Source: Galbibacter sp038433465 (GTDB lineage: Bacteria > Bacteroidota > Bacteroidia > Flavobacteriales > Flavobacteriaceae). From it: DNA of 64,000 nt. The stretch spans positions 153,971 through 217,970 of the forward strand of contig NZ_JAESVF010000005.1 in assembly GCF_038433465.1 (NCBI RefSeq), read 5' to 3'. The notes under the pieces were generated by a model. It worked only from the letters and a program-made list of their open reading frames with translations, searched no databases and had not been told where the DNA came from. Shown here piece by piece: positions 1 to 10,431 of this stretch; positions within the stretch are counted from its first letter, which is position 1; the number at the start of each line of letters is the position of its first letter. A program made the position numbers and the translations under genes.

Positions 1-122
1 TTTTAAAAAAGCTCGGAGAATGGGAAGTTTCTTTGCCACAGCCCTTATTTATGGAAAATGCAATGTGGAAAAAAGTGCAGTTGCATCAGTACGACGATAA
101 ATACCCAATTACACAACCTTAA
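1..122 (+). CDS. C-terminal fragment of a protein cut by the window edge (possible sulfatase)
   Basis: An open frame runs in from the left edge and stops at TAA 120-122, giving the last 39 residues, which end in HQYDDKYPITQP. The fragment has no domain of its own. Its layout (GEWEV, then LPQPLF, then MWKKVQLH) resembles the last helix and tail of many bacterial S1 sulfatases, where a W-x(n)-P-x(n)-W pattern closes the protein. A sulfatase would also fit the neighbouring polysaccharide locus. That identity is a weak inference. The reading frame itself is clear. A 202-base AT-rich gap separates it from the SusC-like gene. Confidence 0.4.
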   Translation, partial: LKKLGEWEVSLPQPLFMENAMWKKVQLHQYDDKYPITQP

Positions 123-324
123 ACTTTCGATTTTAACTTTTAGTTTTTATTCTTTATAAATATTAGTGTTTTATGATATTTCTTTCATTTAATATCAAAA
201 CGAAATAAAATTTATTTTCGTTTTCCTTGCATTACTCAATTGAAATATATAGATTTAACAAAAATTTAAAATATTAGTAAGGTGTACTCTTATTTTATAT
301 TCATTTAATCAAACTATTTAACTT

Positions 325-3300
325 ATGAGAAAATTATTAACCTTAGGGCTTTTTCTACTGATTTCAGTGGTAGCATTTGCTCAACAAACTGTGGTTACGG
401 GGACAGTTTTTGACAGTTCTGGGATGCCAGTTCCAGGTGTTAATGTGCAGCTTAAGGATGCAAAGTCTGGTACGGCTACCGATTTTGATGGGAAGTACGA
501 AATAACGGTAAATTCTTCCGAAACTGCATTAATGTTTAGTTATGTTGGTTTTTTAACACAAGAGATTGTTGTTGGGGGACGAAGTACTATTAATGTGACA
601 TTGGAAGAGGATGTTGCACAATTAGATGAAGTTGTTGTAGTTGGGTATGGTACTCAAAAGAAAGAAAACTTAACGGGCGCTGTTAGTAGTGTTAAAATGC
701 AAGATGTGCTCGGAGATCGACCAATTGTTAACCCTGTAGAATCTTTGCAGGGGATGATTCCAGGGATGCAAGTAACATCTACTTCTGGGCAACCAGGGTC
801 TCAAGGATTAGGTATTCAAATTAGAGGGGCCACTTCTTTAAACGGAGGAAGCGCTTTAATCTTAATGGATAACGTGCCTGTTAATTTTGGAGATATAAAC
901 CCTCAAGATATCGAAACTATTACAGTTTTGAAAGATGCTGCTGCAGCTTCAATATACGGAGCAAGAGCTGCTTTTGGGGTGGTTTTAATCACTACTAAAA
1001 AAGGAAGTAAAAACCAAAAACTGAAATTCAACTACTCTGGTACAACAAGTATTAATTATCCTGAAAACCTTCCTACAAAAGCTTCAACGTATGATTTTAT
1101 CAATGCGTTACAAGATTTTGGTCAAGATACTTTTTGGATAGGTCAAGATATCGATACTTGGGTTGATTATTTAGAGGAGTATAAAAATAACCCAGGAGCT
1201 TATCCTGAAGGGGTTGCTTATGATGAAAATGGGCAGGAATATCCATTAAAGGATACAAGTTTATTAGAAGACTTTTTAGATGAGGGTGGTTTTTCTCAAA
1301 TTCATAATTTTAGCTTTAATGGTGGAGGAGAGAACGTTGCTTATCGTGTATCAACTGGATATACTGAGGTTGATGGAATTATGGTGACGGACAATGATAA
1401 AACAAAGAAAAACACTGTAAATGCATATTTAAAAGCAGATCTTTCTTCAAAAATAGCTTCAACATCTAATGTTTTATTTACTGCTACAGATACTAATTTT
1501 CCAATTGGAGATTATGGTCGTGCTGTAAATTATAGTCCATTTGCTCGAGAAGGCTTTTATACAGACGAAGAGGGAAATGAAACTCCATATTACACCCCAG
1601 AAAACCAAGAGCGTTTCGGTGTTTCTACCAATAGAAAAACTAGTAATATAAGGTTGTTTCAGAAATTAGAATATAATCCAATTCCAGGACTGAATTTTAC
1701 TGGGGAGTATACCTACGAACAAAAATATAGAGATTTTTATAGTGGAGATAATCAGCAGGAATACATTCATCCAGAGTCACTTTCTACTTTTGGAGGTGTT
1801 CCAGAATCTACTTTTTATAGAAAAGCGAATGACAAAGAGGTTAGTCATTTAATAAATATGTATGGAAGTTACACTAAGTCTTTTGGTAATCATAACTTTA
1901 AGTTCTTAGCGGGGATGAATAGAGAAGATGTTGATTTTGAATATTTCTATATTAGAAAAACAGATTTGATTTCTGTTGATTTACCGTCAATTTCAACTGC
2001 AACAGGAGTTTTAGAAGGAGATGATAGTTTTTATGGGTATGCAACGTTAGGGTACTTTGGAAGACTTAATTATAATTATAAAGAAAAATACTTTATTGAG
2101 TTAAATGGTCGTTACGATGGTTCGTCTCGTTTTGCTGAAGATGATAGATATGGTTTCTTCCCATCAGCTTCCGTTGGTTGGACAGTTACTAAGGAGAATT
2201 TCATGAAGAATGTTGGTTTTTTAAATCACCTACACTTTAGAGGTTCTTATGGAGAAATTGGAAATCAGAATGTAACTAGAGGAGGGTCGCAACAATACTA
2301 CCCATATTTACCAGAAATTGGTGTAACTAATGCTAGTTGGTTGGACGAAAGTACAGGATTAAGATATAGAACATTAGGGCTTCCAGATTTGGTGAGTGCT
2401 GGTTTTACATGGGAAACTGTGCGTTCTGCAAACTTTGGAGTAGATATAAGGATGTTTAAAAATAAATTTTCAGGATCTTTTGATATATACGAACGTAAAA
2501 CTCTTGATATGATTACTGTTGGGGCTCAGCTTCCAGCAACTTTAGGGGCTAGTCCACCAGATACGAATGCTGCCGATTTAAAATCTAGTGGATGGGAATT
2601 GTCTGTGAATTGGAAAGATAAAATCGGAGACTTCTCTTATAATATTGGAGCTACGCTCTCAGATGGACAATCAGAAATTACAAAATTTGATAACCCGGGT
2701 GGACTAATCAGTGAGTATTATGCAGGTCAACAAATTGGAGAAATTTGGGGGTATGTTTCTGATGGATTCTATACTGTTGATGATTTCGAAGAAGGCACCT
2801 TGGACGAAAATTTAATGAATGGAACCTTAAAAGAGGGTGTTCCAGTTTTTCAAGGAAGAAGTCCAAATCCAGGAGATACAAAGTATAAAGACTTAAATGG
2901 TGATGGAATTATATTTTCTGGTGAAGGAACTTTAGATGATCCAGGAGATAGACAAGTTATAGGAAACACAACAAGACGTTATCAATACGGTATTTTTGGA
3001 GGAGCAAACTTCAAAGGGTTTGATTTTTCATTCATCTTAAATGGTGTTGGAAAAAGAGATCTCTGGAGAAATGATCCAATTCGTTTCCCTTTTGTTGGAG
3101 AGTTTAATATTATTTATGATCATCAGATGGATTATTGGACTCCAGAAAATACCGATGCGTATTTCCCAAGAAACTATGTAAACGGTGGTGTTAACTACGG
3201 AAATAGTAGGCTAACACAAACTAAGTATTTATTAGACGGATCTTATTTAAGAATCAAAAACTTAACTTTTGGATATAGTTTACCAAAATCAGTTTTGGAT

Positions 3301-3462
3301 AAAATAAAGATGGATAAAGTTAGAATTTTTGTAATGGGAGAAAATTTATACTCGTTTGATGACCTTCCTGACGGAATCAATACTGAACTAGCAAATCAAG
3401 GTCAAGGGGCAGCGTATCCTTACTTAACATCGTATAGTTTAGGGGTTAATATTTCATTTTAG
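325..3462 (+). CDS. SusC-like TonB-dependent outer-membrane receptor
   Basis: Outer-membrane importer that, with the SusD lipoprotein just downstream, captures and brings large glycan fragments into the periplasm using TonB energy. The 1045-residue product starts with a signal peptide (cleavage near VAFAQ), then a carboxypeptidase-regulatory-like domain (about 22-97), then the SusC-type TonB-box/plug boundary LDEVVVVGYGTQKKENLTGA (about 100-120), a plug domain to about 235, and a long beta-barrel ending in an aromatic residue (SLGVNISF). The length is normal for the family. The stop is 20 bases before the SusD start, so the two are co-transcribed. A SusC/SusD pair beside carbohydrate enzymes marks a polysaccharide utilisation locus. 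Confidence 0.96.
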   Translation: MRKLLTLGLFLLISVVAFAQQTVVTGTVFDSSGMPVPGVNVQLKDAKSGTATDFDGKYEITVNSSETALMFSYVGFLTQEIVVGGRSTINVTLEEDVAQLDEVVVVGYGTQKKENLTGAVSSVKMQDVLGDRPIVNPVESLQGMIPGMQVTSTSGQPGSQGLGIQIRGATSLNGGSALILMDNVPVNFGDINPQDIETITVLKDAAAASIYGARAAFGVVLITTKKGSKNQKLKFNYSGTTSINYPENLPTKASTYDFINALQDFGQDTFWIGQDIDTWVDYLEEYKNNPGAYPEGVAYDENGQEYPLKDTSLLEDFLDEGGFSQIHNFSFNGGGENVAYRVSTGYTEVDGIMVTDNDKTKKNTVNAYLKADLSSKIASTSNVLFTATDTNFPIGDYGRAVNYSPFAREGFYTDEEGNETPYYTPENQERFGVSTNRKTSNIRLFQKLEYNPIPGLNFTGEYTYEQKYRDFYSGDNQQEYIHPESLSTFGGVPESTFYRKANDKEVSHLINMYGSYTKSFGNHNFKFLAGMNREDVDFEYFYIRKTDLISVDLPSISTATGVLEGDDSFYGYATLGYFGRLNYNYKEKYFIELNGRYDGSSRFAEDDRYGFFPSASVGWTVTKENFMKNVGFLNHLHFRGSYGEIGNQNVTRGGSQQYYPYLPEIGVTNASWLDESTGLRYRTLGLPDLVSAGFTWETVRSANFGVDIRMFKNKFSGSFDIYERKTLDMITVGAQLPATLGASPPDTNAADLKSSGWELSVNWKDKIGDFSYNIGATLSDGQSEITKFDNPGGLISEYYAGQQIGEIWGYVSDGFYTVDDFEEGTLDENLMNGTLKEGVPVFQGRSPNPGDTKYKDLNGDGIIFSGEGTLDDPGDRQVIGNTTRRYQYGIFGGANFKGFDFSFILNGVGKRDLWRNDPIRFPFVGEFNIIYDHQMDYWTPENTDAYFPRNYVNGGVNYGNSRLTQTKYLLDGSYLRIKNLTFGYSLPKSVLDKIKMDKVRIFVMGENLYSFDDLPDGINTELANQGQGAAYPYLTSYSLGVNISF

Positions 3463-3482
3463 TAAAGATAAATTAAGAACAG

Positions 3483-5282
3483 ATGAAAAAAATAAAAATA
3501 TTATCGATAAGTCTCTTAACCGCAATCACTTTTGGTTGTAGTGATGACTTTTTAGAAAAATTACCAGAAGATTCTTTAGTAGAAGAAACTGTGTTTACGA
3601 CCGATAAAAATTTCGAAACTTACTCATGGTCATTTTATAACGTATTTCCAGGTTATGATAGTAGCGATTGGGATGAAACAGTTGATGCAGAATTGTCAGG
3701 AGATCTAATGGTTCGAGGTAGTGGAGCCTTAGGGAATTCATGGCTTTGGCAAAGAGTAACTGTGCCAGCTTCTACAAGTAGTTGGTCGGGGCCATATGGA
3801 TACATTAGGCGCGCAAATTTAATGCTAGGGAATATCGAAGGTAGCGAACTTACCGATGACGAGAAAAGGCATTGGGAAAGTATAGCTCGCTTTTTTAGAG
3901 CTTATAATCACTATAAGTTATTGGTGAAGTATGGCGAAATTCCATATGTAGATAAGGTGTTGACAGATGCGGATGAAGATGTGTTATTTGGGCCTAAGAA
4001 TACAAGAGATGAAGTTGCGAGTAAACTTTTAGAAGATTTAAAATTTGCCGAGCAGAATATTGATGACAGAGCGGCAAATACTGTTGGTGTAGATGTCGTA
4101 CGCGCAATGATTTCAAGGTTCGGACTTTTTGAAGGAACATGGCGTAAATACCATGCCTTAGGAGGAGAGCAAACATATTTACAAGCTTCTGCAGATGCTA
4201 GTGCAAAATTAATCGCTTCTAATCCTACATTACATTCAAAGTATGATGAATTGTTTAATTCTGAATCGCTTAGTGGTGTGAGTGGTGTGTTGCTTTATAA
4301 AACTTATTTGTTTGGAGAGTTGACCCATATATTAACTTCAAGACATAGAAATTCTGCAGGATATTGGGATTTAACAAAAAAAGGTGTCGATTTATACCTT
4401 TGTAAAGATGGAAAGAACCGATGGGTTAGTGATATGTTTGATGGGGATGAAGATCCTTACGATGAATTTAGAAATAGAGATGAAAGATTGTATTTTACAA
4501 CTGTTCCTCCTTTTAAAGTAGAAACAGGTGGTAGGTCTTCGGAGTGGGATTATACAGATGATCCTGCAGATAGAGAGTACCTTGACATTATGGCAAATTT
4601 GTCTGATGATTTACACAAAGGGACTCCAACTGCAAACTGGAATGGTTTTGTTATTAAAGAAGAACCGCACTTTAGACTTTCAAACAATGGGCAAGGGTTT
4701 AATGTGAGTTATACAGGGTATCGTAGTCACAAATATTATAACAATCTAAATACAGGTATTCAAAACCAAGATTTTGCTGATGCTCCAGTTTTTAGAATGG
4801 GAGAAGTACTTGTAAATCATGCAGAGGCTATGTTCGAATTAGGAAGATTTAATCAAGCAGTTGCAGATGCTACTATTAATAAATTAAGAAAAAGAGGTAA
4901 TGTAGCAGATTTAAAAGTAGCTTCAATTCCAGATGATCCAACTAGAGATGCAGATGTTGATGCTGTGCTTTGGGAAATTAGACGTGAGCGAGCAGTGGAG
5001 CTTATGCATGAAGGATTTAGATTTAATGATATCAGAAGATGGAAAAAACTTCAAGAATATGGTGCTGAAGAAAAACTTGGTCGTTATGTAAATAACGCTG
5101 ATTATGGTAATAAATTACCAATTCAAGGTGGAGCAAGTGCTGGGTATATTTCTCCTTACGGAGTACCTCCAGGAGTTCCAGATTATTACTATTTGTATCC
5201 AATTCCTACGGAAGAGTTAGTGCTGAACCCACAACTTACTCAAAATCCAGGTTGGCCTTCAAGTGCTGAAGAAGAAGAGTAG
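3483..5282 (+). CDS. SusD/RagB-family glycan-binding lipoprotein
   Basis: Surface lipoprotein that binds glycan and forms the lid on the SusC-like barrel encoded immediately upstream. The 599-residue product begins with a lipoprotein signal whose lipobox cysteine is C19 (ITFGCSDD), followed by the usual acidic start FLEKLPEDS. The middle is tetratricopeptide-rich. The C-terminal part has the RagB/SusD signature features, including EIRRERAVELMHEGFRFNDIRRW and a terminal YLYPIPTEELVLNPQLTQNPGW. Length and order are typical. A perfect 13-bp terminator hairpin follows at 5302-5348, so SusC/SusD probably form their own transcript within the locus. Confidence 0.96.
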   Translation: MKKIKILSISLLTAITFGCSDDFLEKLPEDSLVEETVFTTDKNFETYSWSFYNVFPGYDSSDWDETVDAELSGDLMVRGSGALGNSWLWQRVTVPASTSSWSGPYGYIRRANLMLGNIEGSELTDDEKRHWESIARFFRAYNHYKLLVKYGEIPYVDKVLTDADEDVLFGPKNTRDEVASKLLEDLKFAEQNIDDRAANTVGVDVVRAMISRFGLFEGTWRKYHALGGEQTYLQASADASAKLIASNPTLHSKYDELFNSESLSGVSGVLLYKTYLFGELTHILTSRHRNSAGYWDLTKKGVDLYLCKDGKNRWVSDMFDGDEDPYDEFRNRDERLYFTTVPPFKVETGGRSSEWDYTDDPADREYLDIMANLSDDLHKGTPTANWNGFVIKEEPHFRLSNNGQGFNVSYTGYRSHKYYNNLNTGIQNQDFADAPVFRMGEVLVNHAEAMFELGRFNQAVADATINKLRKRGNVADLKVASIPDDPTRDADVDAVLWEIRRERAVELMHEGFRFNDIRRWKKLQEYGAEEKLGRYVNNADYGNKLPIQGGASAGYISPYGVPPGVPDYYYLYPIPTEELVLNPQLTQNPGWPSSAEEEE

Positions 5283-5301
5283 AAATATTTTAATTTGAAA
5301 T

Positions 5302-5348
5302 AAAAAGCAGAAGTAGACCTCTTAAATAGTTGTTAACTTCTGCTTTTT
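5302..5348 (+). terminator. Rho-independent terminator after the SusD gene
   Basis: Perfect 13-bp inverted repeat (5302-5314 and 5336-5348, left arm AAAAAGCAGAAGT) with a 21-base loop and T-rich descending arm, 20 bases after the SusD stop. Confidence 0.8.
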
Positions 5349-5460
5349 CAATTTATACGTAAAAGAAGAAAATTTTGTTAGAACTTTTAAGATAATCTAT
5401 TTAATAAAAGTCAAATAAAACAGTACCTTAAACCACCCATAGAAATTTATATTTTTTAAA

Positions 5461-8400
5461 ATGAAAAAGATTTCAATTAAAGCAACATCCTTATTTTGTT
5501 TACTTTTTGGTGTTAGCTTATCCTCCGCCCAAACCAATGATTTAAAACATTACATTGAAAACCCTGCAGTGATTTCTGAAAATAAAGAAGAAACACATGC
5601 AACATTTTATTCATATCCTTCCGAAGAGGAAGCATATCATAACGATTACCTTATTTCGAGAAACTATCTTTCTTTAGATGGTACTTGGAAGTTTAATTGG
5701 GTGAAAAAGCCATCCGATCGCCCTACAGATTTTATGAATCCTTCTATCGATGTTTCTACTTGGGATAACATTCAAGTGCCCTCCAATTGGGAAGTGCAAG
5801 GCTACGGGATTCCTATTTATGTAAACCATCAGTATGAGTTTGCCGATTACAAAGCTCCTGTTTCCGAAGAAATGGAATTTGTAGATCGTGTATATCCTAA
5901 AGATCCAGGAAATGTTCCCGACGATTACAATCCCGTTGGCTCATATCGAAAAACTTTCACGGTTGATAAAACTTGGAAAGAGAGCGATGTGTACTTGCAT
6001 ATCGGAGCAATGAAATCTGGTGGCTTTGTTTGGATTAATGGGAGTTATGTAGGGTATTCGCAAGGAAGTAAACTTCCAGCAGAATTCAATATTGGGAAAT
6101 ATATCAAAGAAGGCGAAAACACCATTGCATTACAAATTTTTAGATGGACAGATGGTTCGTATCTTGAGTGTCAAGATTTTTGGCGTATTAGCGGAATCGA
6201 GCGTAGCGTGTATCTGTATAAAAAACCAAAAATAGCGATTAAAGATATTGAAGCTATTGCAAGCCTCGGAAGTTCTTACAGCGATGGGATTTTAGATTTG
6301 GGTGTTGAGGTGAAAAACAATACTGACAAGAATGCTAAAATTTCGGTTTCCTATCAAATTTTTGATAGTAGTGAAATTCCAGTTGCTGAAGACGAACAGC
6401 AAATTAAACTTAACGCGCAAGAAGTAACTACAGTAAATTTTGCGTCCTATATTATCGATGTTATGGCGTGGAATGCAGAAACGCCAAATTTGTACAAGGT
6501 TGTAATTTCTTCTAAAGATAAAAAAGGAAATATTATAGAATCGACTTCTTTGGATGTTGGTTTTAGAACGGTTGAAATTACTGGCGGGCTACTGAAGGTA
6601 AACGGACAGATTGTTACCTTAAAAGGGGTCAATACGCAAGAAACAAACCCTGAAACTGGACACGTAGTTTCCGAAGAAGATATTTTAAAAGATATAAAAT
6701 TGTGGAAAGAAAATAACATCAATGCGGTACGTTTGAGTCATTATCCACAGTCTGAAAAGTTTTATGAATTATGCGACAGATACGGAATTTACGTTGTTGA
6801 CGAAGCCAATATCGAGTCGCATGGAATGTATTACGGAAAGTACTCGCTAGCCAAAAAACCAGATTGGGAAAAAGCACATGTTGACAGAATGGAACGCATG
6901 GTAAAACGCGATAAAAACCATGCTTCTGTTATTATTTGGTCGATGGGAAATGAAGCAGGAAATGGCGTTAACTTTTTTGAGGGTTACAAAGCCATCAAAG
7001 CGCTCGACCCACAAAAGCGCCCTGTTCAGTACGAACGCGCCTACAAACCCGAAGACGGAAACTTGTTTGACATGGATAGCAATACCGATATTATTGTACC
7101 TCAATATCCATCGCCAGCCCGATTTGAGTCTGTTGGAAAGCACAAAACAGACCGCCCATTTATTCCAAGTGAATATGCGCATGCCATGGGAAATAGTACT
7201 GGGAATTTTCAAGATTACTGGGACATCATCAACCAACACGACAATTTGCAAGGTGGATTTATTTGGGATTGGGTAGATCAATCCATTTGGAAAACCAATG
7301 AAAAAGGGCAAAAATATTATGCTTATGGAGGTGATTATGGCGAAAACATGCCAACCAATAATACATTTTTAAACAACGGAATTGTTTTTCCTGATCGAAC
7401 TCCGCAACCTGCACTTCACGAAGTGAAAAAAGCTCATGAGTGGATTAAGTTTTCGCTTCAAGGAATTAACAAAAACAATGAAGCTCGAATTTTAGTTGAA
7501 AATTTATATGACTTTTTAAATCTTCACGCTTTCGATTTGAATGCGTTTGTAAAAGCTGATGGGAAAATTTTAAAAGCAATTCCTATCGAAACTATTGAGG
7601 TGGATCCGCATACGAGTAAGTTGGTGCGTGTTTCTTTAAACGATATTCAGTTTGAAAAAAATACAGAGTATTTTATAGAGTTGGAAGCTCGATTTAAATA
7701 CGATTGGGGAATTCTTGACAAAGGGCATCAAGTTGCAAGAGAGCAAATAGCACTCGACAATAAAATCAATTGGGAACCAAATAAATTAGGGAACCAAGGA
7801 GTTGTAAATGTTCAGAATAATGGAAATGAGTTGGAGTTTAAAAACAATCAATTTTTTGTAAAATTTAATAAAGAAGAAGGAAAGATAACTTCATATGTTT
7901 TTTCTGAAGAAGAATTGATTAAAGATGGAAATGGACTAACGCCTAATTTTTGGCGCGCTCCAACCGACAACGACTTCGGGAATAAAATGCAGTTTAGAAA
8001 CATCGAGTGGAAGCGAGCAACCTTGGAAGCGCAGGTAATAGATTTTAGCTACAATAAACAAACCGATGGAAGTTATACAGTTTCGGTTAGCTATAATTTA
8101 CCTGGGGTGGCAACAACCTATAATGTTGATTATTTAATATTAGCTTCAGGAGTTATTAAGGTAGATGCTACTTTGCATGAAACAACCTACACAGGCGATA
8201 TTCCGAGAATTGGGCTAAAAATGCAACTTCCTAAAAAGTTTGACGCGATGACGTTTTATGGGCGAGGGCCTTGGGAAAATTATCAGGATAGAAAAGCAGC
8301 AAGTTTTGTAGATGTGTATACTTCTAAAGTGAAAGATCAATACGTGCCGTATATACGTCCGCAGGAAAATGGTTATAAAACAGGAGTTCGTTGGGTTTCT

Positions 8401-8823
8401 TTTGCTGATGAAAATGCAAATGGATTGTTGGTGGTTTCTTCTGAAAAAAATCCAGATAATTTAGGGATAAGTGCATTACACATGTTAAACGAAGATTTTG
8501 ATGCTACAGAAGGTTTATCGTACGATACAGGAAAGTCGAAAAACACTCAAATGCAAACTAAAGATGAAAACTACAGCGATGGGATGCCAGATGTAAACGT
8601 AAGTAAACACACCATTGATATTGTGGAGCGCGATTTAATTCAGTTAAATATTGATTTAGGGCAACGTGGTGTTGCAGGAGATAATAGTTGGGGAGCAATA
8701 CCACAAAAAGAGTACACTTTTTCTGGAGATAATACATATACGTATTCATTTTATTTAGTGCCATTTCAGCAAGGTTCTCAAAAAGAGTGGATTGAAAACT
8801 TTAAAAAGCTTTATGTGGAATAA
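5461..8823 (+). CDS. GH2 beta-galactosidase (LacZ type)
   Basis: Secreted glycoside hydrolase of family GH2, probably removing terminal beta-galactose (or a related sugar) from imported oligosaccharides in the periplasm. The signal peptide ends near SLSSAQ. The domain order is as in LacZ: N-terminal jelly roll (about 50-240), Ig-like domain, TIM barrel from about 367, linker beta domain, and a C-terminal beta-sandwich of the Bgal_small_N kind with FYGRGPWENYQDR. The acid/base is E498 in WSMGNEAGNG and the nucleophile is E571 in PSEYAHAMGNS. At 1120 residues it is slightly longer than E. coli LacZ (1023). GH2 also includes beta-glucuronidases, but the small C-terminal domain favours galactosidase. 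It lies 178 bases after SusD and a terminator, so it may have its own promoter. Confidence 0.93.
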   Translation: MKKISIKATSLFCLLFGVSLSSAQTNDLKHYIENPAVISENKEETHATFYSYPSEEEAYHNDYLISRNYLSLDGTWKFNWVKKPSDRPTDFMNPSIDVSTWDNIQVPSNWEVQGYGIPIYVNHQYEFADYKAPVSEEMEFVDRVYPKDPGNVPDDYNPVGSYRKTFTVDKTWKESDVYLHIGAMKSGGFVWINGSYVGYSQGSKLPAEFNIGKYIKEGENTIALQIFRWTDGSYLECQDFWRISGIERSVYLYKKPKIAIKDIEAIASLGSSYSDGILDLGVEVKNNTDKNAKISVSYQIFDSSEIPVAEDEQQIKLNAQEVTTVNFASYIIDVMAWNAETPNLYKVVISSKDKKGNIIESTSLDVGFRTVEITGGLLKVNGQIVTLKGVNTQETNPETGHVVSEEDILKDIKLWKENNINAVRLSHYPQSEKFYELCDRYGIYVVDEANIESHGMYYGKYSLAKKPDWEKAHVDRMERMVKRDKNHASVIIWSMGNEAGNGVNFFEGYKAIKALDPQKRPVQYERAYKPEDGNLFDMDSNTDIIVPQYPSPARFESVGKHKTDRPFIPSEYAHAMGNSTGNFQDYWDIINQHDNLQGGFIWDWVDQSIWKTNEKGQKYYAYGGDYGENMPTNNTFLNNGIVFPDRTPQPALHEVKKAHEWIKFSLQGINKNNEARILVENLYDFLNLHAFDLNAFVKADGKILKAIPIETIEVDPHTSKLVRVSLNDIQFEKNTEYFIELEARFKYDWGILDKGHQVAREQIALDNKINWEPNKLGNQGVVNVQNNGNELEFKNNQFFVKFNKEEGKITSYVFSEEELIKDGNGLTPNFWRAPTDNDFGNKMQFRNIEWKRATLEAQVIDFSYNKQTDGSYTVSVSYNLPGVATTYNVDYLILASGVIKVDATLHETTYTGDIPRIGLKMQLPKKFDAMTFYGRGPWENYQDRKAASFVDVYTSKVKDQYVPYIRPQENGYKTGVRWVSFADENANGLLVVSSEKNPDNLGISALHMLNEDFDATEGLSYDTGKSKNTQMQTKDENYSDGMPDVNVSKHTIDIVERDLIQLNIDLGQRGVAGDNSWGAIPQKEYTFSGDNTYTYSFYLVPFQQGSQKEWIENFKKLYVE

Positions 8824-8976
8824 GTGTTAACTGAATTCTTTCTGAAATAATTTAGATATAATTTTCTTTTTAAAAAGTAAAATTATATATTGTCAAAGCA
8901 AAATGAAGATATTTTATTTTCATTTTGCTTCATTTTTAAATTATCATTCAAAACAAAGAGATTAAGTAACCATATT

Positions 8977-10338
8977 ATGAATTCTAGAAGAAACTTTATT
9001 AAAAAGTCGGCCGTAGTAGGAGCAGGAATTTCTTTAGCCCCAAACCTGTCTTTCGGATATGCATCAGCAAAAAATGAAAAATTAAAACTAGCCTTTTTAG
9101 GTGTTGGATTAAGAGGAACGAATCATTTAAATAATGCGATTCATAGAGGTGATGTAGAGATAACAGCAATTTGCGACATCGACCCGAGCCGTATTGATAT
9201 TGCAAATAAAAAAATAACAGAAGCAGGACGAAAAAAACCGCAAGTATTTGGGAAAGACGAACACGATTATTTAAACATGCTTGAACTTGAAGAAATTGAT
9301 GCGGTAATTATTTCTACCCCTTGGTTATGGCATACCCGTATGGCAGTCGATTCGATGAAAGCTGGTAAATATACAGGTTTAGAAGTGTCGGCAGCGCAAA
9401 CAATAGAGGAGTGTTGGGACTTGGTAAATACTTCTGAAGAAACAGGGTCGCACTTAATGATCTTGGAAAACGTGAATTACAGAAGGGATGTGTTGGCTGT
9501 TTTGAATATGGTGAAGCAAAATGTTTTTGGAGAATTGCTACACTTTAGATGCGGATATCAACACGATTTACGTCATGTAAAATTTAATAATGGAAAGCAA
9601 CCGTATGGAGGTGGTGTTGAGTTTGGAGAGAAAGGTCTTTCCGAAGCAAAATGGAGAACGCAACATTCTGTTTTAAGAAATGGAGATGTGTATCCAACAC
9701 ATGGAGTTGGCCCGATTGCTGCAATGTGCGATATCAATCGTGGTAACCGTTTTGTGTCGATAACTTCTCACGCTACTAAAGCTAGAGGTTTACATAGGTA
9801 TATTGTGAATGAAGGAGGTGCGGATCATCCAAATGCAAAAGTAAATTTCAAATTGGGAGATGTAATTACTTCTACGGTAGAAACTGCTAACGGAGAAACA
9901 ATTATTATAACACACGATACCAATTCGCCACGACCATATTCACTTGGATTTAGAGTGCAAGGAGTAAATGGTTTGTGGGAAGTTGATGGAAGTAGAATTT
10001 ATGTTGAAGGGAAATCAAAGCCACACAAATGGGACGATGCTCAGGAATGGCTTAAAAAATACGATCATCCAATTTGGAAAAAATATGGAGAAACTGCTAC
10101 GGGAGCAGGGCATGGAGGAATGGATTATTTTGTAATGAAAGCATTTGTTGAGTCGGCATTAGATAATGTTGCTCCGCCAATGGACGCATATGATGCTGCT
10201 GCTTGGAGTGCAATTACACCGCTATCGGAAGCTTCGATAGAAAATAACGGTCAGCCACAAGATTTTCCAGATTTTACCAGAGGTCGATGGATTGCTAGAA
10301 AACCATACGATTGGATGAAGGAAGAATACAGAAGATAA
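8977..10338 (+). CDS. GH109 Gfo/Idh/MocA-type N-acetylgalactosaminidase, Tat-exported
   Basis: NAD-dependent glycosidase of family GH109, which removes terminal N-acetylgalactosamine by an oxidation-elimination-addition-reduction cycle. I chose the ATG at 8977 (453 residues) over a TTG 29 codons upstream because it begins with a twin-arginine signal (NSRRNFIKKS, then a hydrophobic stretch), as usual for cofactor-bearing GH109 enzymes. The Rossmann motif is FLGVGLRG. Family stretches seen are GYQHDLR, VEFGEKGLSEAKWRT, YPTHGVGP, MCDINRGNR, HPNAKV, GAGHGGMDYF and SAITPLSE. They agree closely with my memory of the Elizabethkingia NagA prototype. GalNAc specificity is inferred. It follows the GH2 gene in the same direction and ends at the convergent terminator. 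Confidence 0.88.
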   Translation: MNSRRNFIKKSAVVGAGISLAPNLSFGYASAKNEKLKLAFLGVGLRGTNHLNNAIHRGDVEITAICDIDPSRIDIANKKITEAGRKKPQVFGKDEHDYLNMLELEEIDAVIISTPWLWHTRMAVDSMKAGKYTGLEVSAAQTIEECWDLVNTSEETGSHLMILENVNYRRDVLAVLNMVKQNVFGELLHFRCGYQHDLRHVKFNNGKQPYGGGVEFGEKGLSEAKWRTQHSVLRNGDVYPTHGVGPIAAMCDINRGNRFVSITSHATKARGLHRYIVNEGGADHPNAKVNFKLGDVITSTVETANGETIIITHDTNSPRPYSLGFRVQGVNGLWEVDGSRIYVEGKSKPHKWDDAQEWLKKYDHPIWKKYGETATGAGHGGMDYFVMKAFVESALDNVAPPMDAYDAAAWSAITPLSEASIENNGQPQDFPDFTRGRWIARKPYDWMKEEYRR

Positions 10339-10369
10339 TTTGTTTTTAGTTTATTGTGCAGTTAGCTTA

Positions 10370-10403
10370 AAAAAAGCGAATGAAAATTTTCATTCGCTTT
10401 TTT
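10370..10403. terminator. Bidirectional terminator between convergent halves of the polysaccharide locus
   Basis: A perfect 34-bp palindrome with 17-bp arms (10370-10386 and 10387-10403, core AAGCGAATG / CATTCGCTT) flanked by A-runs and T-runs on both strands. It lies between the GH109 stop and the sulfatase stop and should stop transcription from both sides. Confidence 0.88.
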
Positions 10404-10431
10404 GTTTAAAATTATTTTGATTTAGAATTTA

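Noticed and set aside
6847..7311. 154-residue ORF antisense to the GH2 gene
   Set aside because: Shadow of the strongly supported GH2 coding frame with no recognisable domain.
8890..8976. N-terminal extension of the GH109 gene from TTG 8890
   Set aside because: The added 29 residues would bury the twin-arginine signal, and the ATG at 8977 gives the expected start.
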